DNA of 64,000 nt, taken from contig NC_061862.1 in the NCBI RefSeq assembly GCF_907164915.1, positions 136,205,520-136,269,519 of the forward strand. The letters run 5' to 3'. A program made the position numbers and the translations under genes. Source of the DNA: Impatiens glandulifera. Lineage: Eukaryota; Streptophyta; Magnoliopsida; Ericales; Balsaminaceae. Below the pieces are notes generated by a model. It worked only from the letters and a program-made list of their open reading frames with translations, made no database searches and had not been told where the DNA came from. Within the stretch, counting starts at the first letter, position 1. Each line of letters starts with the position of its first letter. Positions 1-8,599 of this stretch are shown piece by piece.

Positions 1-900
1 CTAACTCATCGGAGTTAGACGTGTAAGTCTAATAGACGTGTAAAGAATTAGACGGGTAGTCTAATGAATACACAGAATTAGACGTATAGTCTAACTCATC
101 GGAGATAGACGTGTAAGTCTAATAGACGTGTAAAGAATTAGACGGGTAGTCTAATGAACACACAGAATTAGACGTAAGTCTGATAGAATTAGACGTACAG
201 TCTAATTCATCGGAGTTAGACGTGTAAGTCTAATAGATATGTAAAGAATTAGACGGGTAGTCTAATGAATACACGGAATTAGACGTAAGTCTGATAGAAT
301 TAGACGTACAGTCTAACTCATCGGAGTTAGACGTGTAAGTCTAATAGACGTGTAAAGAATTAGACGGGTTGTCTAATTAATTGAAAGTTAGACGTGAGTC
401 TAACTCCTTCAGATTAGTCTGAGGTAGAACCGGAATTAGACGTGGTAGTCTAACTCAGTGGAGTTAGATGTACCGGTCTAATGGTTATTATAATTAGACG
501 GGTTGTCTAATTAATTGAAAGTTAGACGTGGGTCTAACTCCTTCAGATAAGTCTGAGATAGAACCGGAATTAGACGTGGTAGTCTAACTCAGTGGAGTTA
601 GACGTACCGGTCTAATGGTTATTATAATTAGACGGGTTGTCTTATTAATTGAAAGTTAGACGTGGGTCTAACTCCTTCAGATAAGTCTGAGGTAGAACCG
701 GAATTAGACGTGGTAGTCTAACTCAGTGGAGTTAGACGTACCGGTCTAATGGTTATTATAATTAGACGGGTTGTCTAATTAATTGAAAGTTAGACGTGGG
801 TCTAACTCCTTCAGATAAGTCTGAGGTAGAACCGGAATTAGACGTGGTAGTCTAACTTAGTGGAGTTAGACGTACCCGTCTAATGATTATTGATATTAGA
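1..900. repeat. ACGT palindromic minisatellite in LTR, with 134-bp higher-order repeat
   Basis: The array is made of short inverted motifs of the form TTAGACGTG-x-GTCTAA. The left part (1-362) repeats with spacings of 90, 111 and 111 bases, judged from the GGAGTTAGAC landmark at 11, 101, 212 and 323. The right part is a higher-order repeat: the landmark GACGGGTTGTCT occurs at 363, 497, 631 and 765, exactly 134 bases apart. The same core motif, in a simpler arrangement, fills the LTRs of the copia at 25929-34912. Confidence 0.9.
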
Positions 901-1901
901 CGCGAGTCTAATTATATTAGACCAGGCGGTCTAATAGACGTTTTTCATTAGAAGGAGTTGACTTATTTCATTAGACTAATTTCTCCAAATCCGTCTAACT
1001 GAAATACGTCTAATGCTCTATTCAAGCAGTACGCTTGAATCTAGCATTTCTCCTACCCACGTGCTATAGCTGTACCCTACTCCTGCTCCACTTTCCTGTG
1101 AAGATTAGTACAACAGCTATATGCATCTAATCAAGGAATGCCATGTAAGAGAATTTTCCTCACATTACCCGTTTTGCCGGTACATCCCTGATGGAATATT
1201 CGGCGCACTACTAGTTCGGTACGGCCACGATCCTTGTGCTCAAAACCTGCTGTGTACAATGGAGGCTTTCCAATAGAAGAGCACCACGTATCATTCTTGA
1301 AGATTCGACTGTTAGCTCCTGATCAGTATTTAACCAATCCTTAGAGCAACGGACGAAGCACAAGCAACCTAGCTAATTTTCGAACGACCAAACATTCTGA
1401 TTTTGCAGAGAGAGAGAGACTACTCAATCATCTTGCTTACTGAACTCATTCTTGAAGCTTCTTTCTGATTGTACTGTGTGTAAATCGAGAGAGAGAGAGC
1501 TAGAATCAAAACACCATTAGCTGAGTGATATTATTCATCTTCTTGTAATTGAACAGAAAGTGTTCTGTTCAATATTGAGCTAAGTGCGTGTAAACTGTAT
1601 TTGATTCTCATCATATAGTGAATCCTTCTGGTGGTTGGAAGAAGGGGTGACGTAGGATAGTTTCTCCGAACATCCATAATCAAACTGCTGTGTTCTTCAT
1701 TTTCTGTCATCTTTTCATATTTCGTCTTGTGCTTCAAACCCAAGTAAACAATTCCGCCTTGAATCTGTTTCAAGTGTTTACACAAGTTTGCGTAGAATAG
1801 AAAGTGAATTAAATCCCTAACAGGATTTCTTTCAAAGCGTTTTTCATAAGCCTTCATCCTTAGCCAGACCTCCGTCTCTAACGATAAAGCCGATCCTATC
1901 A
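1..1901 (+). mobile_element. SIRE-like Ty1/copia LTR (copy C), 5' end outside window
   Basis: This is the 3' part of a long LTR, reading on the plus strand. Its last bases are followed, two bases on, by a tRNA-Met-type primer-binding site (TGGTATCAGATCC), so it is a 5' LTR. It aligns by eye with the LTR at 25929-27787: both have the ACGT minisatellite, the block around 1200-1270 (GGCGCACTAC, GGAGGCTTTCCAAT) and the same closing CTATCA. No copia gag follows. Within about 90 bases the sequence changes to a Ty3/gypsy protease region, so the element is truncated or was hit by another insertion. The antisense ORF at 1531-1902 lies inside the LTR and is not a gene. Confidence 0.8.
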
Positions 1902-1903
1902 AT

Positions 1904-1916
1904 TGGTATCAGATCC
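1904..1916 (+). other. Primer-binding site of copia copy C
   Basis: The sequence TGGTATCAGATCC follows the LTR end after a two-base gap. It matches the usual complement of the initiator tRNA-Met 3' end used by Ty1/copia elements. Three other copia elements in the window carry a related site. Confidence 0.8.
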
Positions 1917-1989
1917 AGGTTTCTATTCTCAACACTCATAACTTCATTAATAGCAGGATAATAAAGAACATTAGCCATGACATACTTCC

Positions 1990-2731
1990 CACTCAAGTGC
2001 TCTCGGTCCGAGAGGCAGAAGGCTCTAATATTCTATGCTCTAGTTTATGCCAAGATCTGAAATGGTCTATGGAAGGCAATGAATACCAAACAGAAATGAA
2101 GGTAATTTCCATGGACGGATATGATATTGTGTTGGGAATTGAATGGCTGATTACTCTAGGCCCATATTCTTGGGACTTTGAAAAACTGACCATATCCTAT
2201 GAGAAGCAAGACAGAACCACAGTCCTAAAGGGGATTTCTCGGTCGCAGGCCAGTTTGATGCATGGAAACCAGCTGGAAAAGACCTTAGATGAATATAATG
2301 TTGCTGCCAAAATGCAAATAAAGAGTAAGCCCAAAGGACAAACTGTTTCACTCGCGGCAATGACCTTGGAAGATATTCCTAACGATCTAATTAGAAGTTA
2401 TGGCTCCTTCGATGCTGCTGTCATGTTGGTTCGGGAAAAAGGCTTGGCCTGGATTTTTGAGCCAAGTATGGAGTTTAATCGAAGTTGGAAGAAATTATTT
2501 TTGTATCAGGCGCTGGAGACATTGCAGCAACAAAGGTCACCTCTAAACACTGAAATACTCGACCTTGGGTGCACAGAAATTCCTCACATGGGTAGAGTGG
2601 CAAGCGACCCGGCAGCGCAAAAGACCGCGAGGACCCGACCAGCTCCACTACTGAAACGATTCGGCCGAAAGATTTTTAAGAAGACCGGTCCTTTGCGGCG
2701 AAGCTTGCTGAACATTTTGAAGCCCGACTGA
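1990..2731 (+). pseudogene. Ty3/gypsy protease-region remnant with unrecognised C-terminal half
   Basis: An open frame of about 244 codons. Residues about 1-75 look like the retropepsin (RVP_2) region of plant Ty3/gypsy polyproteins: there is a motif of the type YDIVLGIEWL and then an LGPYSWDFEKLTISY stretch, as found after the protease flap. Reverse transcriptase and integrase, which should follow, are absent. Residues about 95-244 do not resemble RT or any domain I recognise; the end is basic (KRFGRKIFKKTGPLRR). A polypurine tract and LTR follow, so this is probably an internally deleted element. The frame may be open by chance after the deletion, or it may be a non-autonomous element's own ORF. 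No gag zinc knuckle is visible upstream. Confidence 0.6.
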
Positions 2732-2808
2732 AGCGATATTTTTGAAGTTTGAAGATGCGCATTAGAGGCTGACCAGTCCACGTTCTTTTCATCGAGGGCG
2801 ACGAACCT

Positions 2809-3308
2809 CGAAGGGGGAGATTATGTTACGGTATGCTCATCAAAAACATCGGTCCTAAAATATTTCCAGCACCCGTCTCTCGGCCCTAGTGTGCATATGG
2901 GCCAGTTTATGTTTTTTATTGAATAATTCTGTTTTGTTTCCTTTATCTCTTATTTCACTTGAACTGAATTCTGTTATTTTGAAAGTTTGTTGTAACCGAA
3001 TACTCTTGGGTAACCCAGCCTCTTTAAATGCTGATGCCTACCCCACTTTTTGGGGCTATGAATTGAATATTTTGGAACTTGGTGCTCTAAGTTATCTCTC
3101 GGCCCTCATCCCCTTTTTTTAGACCGCTAAGTGTATACTAGTGGTATTCTCTTCTCACCACGGTTTCTTCTCTCTTAACCTCGAATTCTCTCCTCATTCT
3201 ATGTCCGCTGCATTTGAGTATTGAATTCTATCATCGGTCCCAACAATCAAGAACTTGTTTCTTGAACTAAAGAACTCGAAAGACTCGGTTATAGTTAAAA
3301 GCTTAACA
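2809..3308 (+). mobile_element. Ty3/gypsy polypurine tract and 3' LTR (2824-3308)
   Basis: A purine-rich tract ending GAAGGGGGAGATTA lies directly before TGTTACGG at 2824, where the LTR starts. The LTR ends TTAACA at 3308, giving matching TGTTA/TAACA ends and a length of 485 bases. Orientation agrees with the protease remnant just upstream. I see no matching 5' LTR in the window. Confidence 0.7.
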
Positions 3309-3519
3309 TATTCTTCCTTATATCAACTTTTATAACTTTTTAAAATCACCCCATTTATTTTACAATGTTATAAATTACACCATAATATTTTAATATCACC
3401 CCATTATTTTAAATTTTATTGAAATTAATTATAAAAATTCATTAAAAATGAAACTAAAAAATATACATCTGAGATTGAAATAAACAATTATTCGTACAAA
3501 TAAAAAGGAGATAAAATTT
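3309..3519. other. AT-rich spacer
   Basis: No coding potential or known element is visible. It contains two similar short stretches (ATCACCCCATTATTT type, around 3343 and 3397). Confidence 0.6.
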
Positions 3520-4081
3520 TCAAATGTTGGAATTGATGTATTCCTCCCACAAATGATCAATCAATGCATTTCGAAGTGCAATGTGATCATCTTTATTTCT
3601 ATTTTTTATATATCGAGATATGAATTCTTCAAATCGAGTATTTTCATCTACAACCATTTCAACCTCTAGTGGTAGAATTTCCAACTCAATCTCAATTGGT
3701 ACACTTAGATCACGTTCATCCTCCACAATCATGTTATGTAAAATTATGCACGCAATTATTATATCGTGAAGCACCTCTTTTTTCCAATAACACATTGGTC
3801 CTGCTATAATGCCAAAACGTGCTTGAAGAACTCTAAATGCATGTTCAACACCTTTTCTACAAACTTCTTGTTTCATTACAAAATATTTTTTTTTCTGACT
3901 ACGTGGCTCATGAATTTTTTGCACAATAGTAAAACATTTTGGATATATGTTATCAGATAAATAATAACTCATATTATATTCTTTTCCTTGAATTACATAA
4001 TGAGCCGAAGGAGCGATACCTTGAGTTAGATCCGAGAAAAGATGAGATGACTCTAATACGTTGATATCATTGTTGGTGTCA
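3520..4081 (-). pseudogene. PIF/Harbinger (HARBI1-like) DDE transposase, C-terminal fragment
   Basis: Reading on the minus strand from 4081, the frame begins in a DTNNDINVL motif, the conserved block around the second catalytic aspartate of PIF/Harbinger transposases (DDE_Tnp_4 family). It passes YVIQGKEYN and YYLSDNIYP, then the last catalytic block (CRKGVEHAFRVLQARFGI, with the glutamate before HAFRVLQARF), then IIIACIILHNMIVEDE. The C-terminal tail ends in a stop at 3520. About 187 codons are present, compared with roughly 400 in a full protein, so the N-terminal half and first catalytic aspartate are missing. The break coincides with the start of the minisatellite at 4082. No terminal inverted repeats were found. 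It acted as a DNA-transposon transposase and is now non-functional. Confidence 0.85.
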
Positions 4082-4870
4082 AACTACCAATACTGAATGC
4101 TTGATCAAATACTGAATTTGATCAAGTACTGGAGACGTTTCATAAAACTGGGCTCATGTAAAATACCAGAGAGCTGATATAATACTGAACTAGTAAAATA
4201 CCGGAAACATCCTATCAAATAAAATCGGAAACGCCTTGATAAAATACCAAACTTGTAAAATACCAGAAGACTTGGATAAAACTGAAGTAAGTATAAAACT
4301 GGAAGCGTTTATCCAAAAATCCGATTTGGATAAACTACCGGATGCGCTTCAGTAAAATACCGACCTTGATATAAAACTGAAAGCTAACAAAATACCGGAC
4401 GCTTCTATATATAAAATACCGAAGTTGATCAAATACCGAATTTGATCAACTACCGGATATAAAACCGAGCGCGCTTCTTAAATACCGAACTCAATATAAA
4501 ACCGGAAGCGCCTCTTCATACAATACCGAATTGATATATTACTGATCTCGATATAACACCAAACACGCTTCTGTACACAATACCAAAGTCGTATAATACT
4601 GAAGTCATTATAAAACCGGACGTGCATCTTTACAGAACACTGAATGGATATAAAACCGATCTCAATATAAAACCAATCTCGAGATAATACCGGACACGCT
4701 TCTATATAAAACCGAAGTTATATAATATCGGATGCGCATCTTTGTAGAATATCCAAATGGATATAAAACCGATCTCAATATAATATTGGACGCGCTTTGT
4801 AGAAAACCAAAGTTGATCAAATACCGAATTTGATCAACTACCGGACAACTTTCTGTTTCAGTTTTCTTCA
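4082..4870. repeat. Diverged minisatellite of ATACCGGA / AAAACCGA units
   Basis: About 790 bases of degenerate repeats built from phrases such as AATACCGAA, TTGATCAA, GATATAAAACCGGA and GCGCTTCT. A looser unit of about 75-80 bases (GATCTCAATATAAAACCGGA, then GCGCTTCT, then AATACCGAAGT) recurs several times between about 4440 and 4830. It lies between the PIF transposase fragment and the tail of copia copy D. No coding frame is conserved across units. Confidence 0.85.
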
Positions 4871-5648
4871 CTTTGATCCTACAAAATTAATAACACAATT
4901 CAGTTTTATTTATACACTGAAAATTGATTAAATAATTTAACTTAACAAAAATCTATCTGCAAGACATTTTGAGAGAGAGAAATAGTCTTCTATGCAGCCA
5001 TCTTAGAGATTGAAGGAAAATGAAGAGGAAAGGATTATGGTTTCTTTATAGAGAAGAAAGAGCATAAAAGAAAAATATAGTTTTTTTTTCCATAAATCTT
5101 AAAGAAAGCGTGAATGTCTTTTTGGCGTGCGAAATGTTCTTAAATAGAATTCGAACAGCCACGTGTCCAAAAGACATATTTAGAAATAAAGCCGTCATTT
5201 AATTTAAAAAGCCTTTCCAAGAAGAGTCATCATTAAAAAGTCTTTCATAAAATCCCTCATAAATGCACAAAATTGCTTTATTAAGCCTAAACAAAATATT
5301 AGTCATGTTTTTAACATTAAAAGACATGTATCTCAATGTTATTTGATATTTGAAAATATTTATCAAATTTTATCTTATCTAATAAATATTTTATCTCCAA
5401 ATAATTTGAAAACAATGACTATTTGTACTGTTTGAGCGAGAAATAAAAGTGAAAGCGCATAGAAAAATAACAGTTGTCCTCAACTCGTCCGAAGATGAGA
5501 CATCTAAGGTCACGCATAGTTAGACGTCTGTGTTATCTACATGCCTTGCGTCTAAGCTGGGTAGACATCTTGTTCGGACGACGTCTAAACATGCACGTCT
5601 ACAGACGTCTAGCATGCACTTGTTCGGACGACGTCTAACTATGCACGT

Positions 5649-6125
5649 CTACAAACTAAGGATGGCAATTTGAAACCACCCTGTGAAAACCGAACCGAAT
5701 TGCCCCGTTTGGGACGGTTTTTCCCCGAAACCGAATGGGGATGGTATTTGTGTCCCCCGCCCCGCCCCGCCCCGATTTCACCATAATTCTGTCCCGAACA
5801 CCATAAACATAATTAAATATATTAAATCACCAATATATTTATTTATTTACTATATTTTATAAGTGTAGTAAGGTTATTTCTTTATAATTATATAAAATTT
5901 TAATATATTTCGATATATATTATATTAAAAATCCGTTTATATACTTTTATTGAATAATTTTTTTTAAAAAAAAAATTATTAACGGTGCCCCGCGGGATTC
6001 CCCAAAACCAAAAAAACTGAACGGGATGGGGATGGTACTAAAAAAATCCCCAAAATTAAAACGGGGTGGGAATGGTAAATGCATTACCCGCCCCGAACCG
6101 CCTCATTGCCATCCCTACTACAGAC
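5649..6125. mobile_element. hAT-type MITE (5657-6117) with 8-bp target duplication
   Basis: The 461-base element has terminal inverted repeats TAAGGATGGCAAT and, at the right end in reverse complement, TAGGGATGGCAAT: 13 bases with one mismatch. It is flanked by CTACAAAC (5649-5656) and CTACAGAC (6118-6125), an 8-base duplication with one mismatch, the size expected for hAT elements. The ends are rich in GGGGCGGG/CCCCGCCCC and the middle is AT-rich. No coding frame is present, so it must have moved with a transposase made elsewhere. It sits inside the tail of copia copy D and is therefore younger than that insertion. Confidence 0.85.
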
Positions 6126-6369
6126 GCTTCAGATGTCTATCTTACATATAGACGTCTAACCAAGCCTAATTTGCAAATTTCTTAGGCAATAACTCGTCTA
6201 AGTACATGATTTCTTTAGACAACTGATCTAATCAGTCTGATTGAGACATCCGTCTACTCACGTCTGTCTAACCATTTTAATAAACAAATTTCCCCCTCAA
6301 TTTGTGCATGTTTAATTAAAGTAATAATTTGAAGTCTATAATACCAAAAATATTTTAAGGTAAGAAAAC

Positions 6370-6640
6370 TTAGTCTCGGGGAGTGACTTCATGAACACGT
6401 CTGCCACTTACTAATTTGTTGGAATATATTCTAGACGAATATGCTTCTAACTAACATGCTCCCAGATCCTCCATGTAACTGACCTGTTGTACCTATAAAA
6501 TACATATTTATAACTTTTTGGTACCCACATTCACTTGGGTCCTCGGTCAATCAGTCCTTCGGGAATCCATATCTGAGTTATTTTGATGGATTTCTCATAC
6601 TGTGTTGTGATTAGTGCGTATGATTTAGGCTTAATAGACG
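6370..6640 (-). pseudogene. Deletion junction: post-gag linker fused to RNase H end
   Basis: On the minus strand, 6640 to about 6490 matches the stretch at 28960-29070 of the other SIRE-like copy (phrases AAATCCATCAAAATAACTC and ACCCAAGTGAATGTGGGTAC). About 6475-6370 then matches the last part of its RNase H (around 32096-32220; phrases AAGCATATTCG and CCCGAGACTAAGTTTTCT). Everything between these points, roughly 3 kb of pol, is missing. Stops interrupt the RNase H remnant. Confidence 0.7.
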
Positions 6641-6806
6641 TCTTCCTACTAGCATCTATTCCATTAACCTTATAGGATGATTTTTGTTTAAACTCCTTGA
6701 CTTCCTATAAGTTTTTGGTTTGCCAGACTTGCTGGCTACTCCCTTTCTAGGCTTCAACCAACTCTTAGTTGGCTTAACATAAACTATCTCATCCTTTAAG
6801 GTTAGA

Positions 6807-8271
6807 TTAATATCTTGGATCAGTTTCTTTATCAGTTAAACTACCCATGATAAAGTTTATTGGCTTAAGCTTGTCTTTCACCGGATTTAACTTTTCACAA
6901 GACTTGTCTGGGTTGGCATTCTCAAATCCTAAACCGGATTTGCATCCGGTAGGCCTCATCATACTTATTTGTTGTTTGACTGCATCTCCAGACCTAGTCC
7001 AGGAACTGACCACATATGTCAAACGTTGATTTTCAGAAGAAAGCATTTGAACCTTTTCCTTGAGCTTCTCATTTTCAGATGAGAGCTCAATCACTTTGTT
7101 TTCAAGATCTTTTGGTTCAGAAGTTTGAGATGAAGAAGAGTTATCAGTTTCATATTTCAATCTTATTTCATTACAAGAGTCTGGCAATTTCTTGTACTCA
7201 ATGGTCATATAATTAAGTGCAGCAACTAATTCATCTCTTGGGAATTCTTTAGAGGAGAAGTCATATACCTCAGATTCTTCCTCTACCATGAAGCAGGTAA
7301 CGTCTTCATCATCGCTGTCGCTGGATGATGAATCATCTGAGTCACTTTGGGCCCACTTGGTCTTGCTATCAGCAGCCATGAGAGCCTTCAACTCTTTGTT
7401 GTTCTTCTTCTCATCTTTTCTCTTGTCATCACATTTTGGCTTCTTGCATTCCTCTTTGAAGTGTCCTAGTTTATCACAGTTAAAAACATTTCAAGTTAGC
7501 CTTATAGTTACTCTTATCATAATTGTTATTATTTGAAGAGCTTGAGCTATGATTGCTCTTCTTCATGAATTTTCCGAATTTCTTCACGAAGAGAGCCATA
7601 GCATCGCTGCTGATATGCTCGGCAGCAGTCTTCACAACAATGGTAACATGTGGTTCCTTAGCAGTTACCAGTGCCTTGGTAGAAATAAAAGATGTGGAAT
7701 GCTTCTCTTCATTCCTAGAGTTTATCTCAAACTCGTAGGCCTTTAGATCGGCTAGCAAATCATAGAGCTCTATCTTGTTGAGGTCTTTAGATTCCCTCAT
7801 CACCATCGTCTTAATATTCAACTCTCTTGGAAGAGCACGCATGACTTTGATCGCAACCTCTCTATTTCTGTAAGTCTTGCCCAAAGTGGAGAGGGTAGTG
7901 ATAATTTTACTGAATCTCTCATCCAACTAAGTCATCGTCTCTCTAGGATGCATCTCGATGTTATCGAATTGTTGTGTGGCAACCATGAGTTTGTTTTCTT
8001 TGGTTTGCTCATTTCCCTCACATAGTTGAGTCAGCTTCTCCCAAATTTCTTTGGCAGTAGGGCATGTGATGATCTTGTTGAACATATTATCATCCAAAGT
8101 TTTGTAGAGGATGTCTTTAGCCATGTTGTCGAGGTTGTTCTTCCTTCTATCTTCACTGGTCCATTCAGATCTTGTCTTCTCAATCTTTATATGAGTTTGC
8201 ACTCTCACTTTCCATCCGTTGAAGTTTTCCTTACAGAACATAGGAACCTTGTTGGTGGCAGCCATAGACAT
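6807..8271 (-). pseudogene. Copia gag of copy D (UBN2 domain, zinc knuckle), one stop and one frameshift
   Basis: This frame encodes a Ty1/copia capsid protein of the SIRE type. From the start at 8271: an N-terminal gag region with FNGWKVRVQTHI, then the UBN2 region (AKEIWEKLTQLCEGNEQTKE, MRESKDLNKIELYDLLADLK), interrupted by an in-frame TAG at 7927. A CX2CX4HX4C zinc knuckle lies near 7460-7490 but is out of frame by one base, because a run of five A (plus strand, 7482-7486) has one base too many. After it comes an acidic serine-rich stretch (DSDDSSSSDSDDEDV), a coiled-coil-like segment (ENEKLKEKVQMLSSENQRL) and a SWTRSGDAV motif, all characteristic of the long gag C-terminus of this lineage. 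The frame ends at 6807. Apart from two lesions it is well preserved, unlike the deleted pol. Confidence 0.85.
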
Positions 8272-8310
8272 GATTTTGGATCTGATGATGCTTGAGAATA
8301 GAAAACAGGG

Positions 8311-8322
8311 TTCTGATACCAC
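8311..8322 (-). other. Primer-binding site of copia copy D
   Basis: On the minus strand TGGTATCAGAAC lies two bases downstream of the LTR end (CCTAACA). It fits priming by initiator tRNA-Met and fixes the orientation of the element. Confidence 0.75.
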
Positions 8323-8323
8323 T

Positions 8324-8590
8324 TGTTAGGATCGATGTTGATAATAGAGACAAATGTCTGATTATTGGGAACAACTTACAAACTTCAATTCAGTTTTAAC
8401 TCTGTTAGAAGTTAAATTATGTTTCTATTCTTCGCAAATCTTCACAAACTCTTAAACAAGTTTAAATGAGGAATCGTTTGTTGGATTTGAAGCTTCAGAT
8501 TAATGAATGTCAATGGCAGAAAGTAAAGAACACATGAAGTTTTATGGTTTACACTTGTCTCGATGTGATCATAATCAATCGTGTTAAAAC
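8324..8590 (-). mobile_element. Truncated 5' LTR of copy D
   Basis: Minus-strand LTR 3' end, recognised by CCTAACA directly before the primer-binding site and by R/U5-like similarity (GGTTTACACTTG, GAAGAATAG types) to the end of the LTR at 27787. The minisatellite part is not present. The similarity fades around 8580-8590, where Tat-type sequence begins, so the rest was lost. Confidence 0.6.
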
Positions 8591-8599
8591 ATTTGATCA

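Larger units (their letters stand above)
4870..8590 (-). mobile_element. SIRE-like Ty1/copia deletion derivative (copy D)
   Basis: On the minus strand the order is LTR fragment (8324 to about 8590), primer-binding site (8311-8322), gag (8271-6807), a short post-gag linker, a remnant of the RNase H end (about 6475-6370), a G-rich tract, and a long non-coding tail with AGACGTCT motifs (6290-5490) interrupted by a MITE. Protease, integrase and almost all of RT are missing: the linker around 6490-6640, which in the copy at 25929-34912 precedes protease, joins directly to the end of RNase H. It is therefore non-autonomous. Left and right limits are approximate because neither LTR is complete. Confidence 0.75.

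Noticed and set aside
1531..1902. Minus-strand frame of 123 codons
   Set aside because: Antisense to the LTR end of copy C; it ends at the primer-binding site and has no domain.
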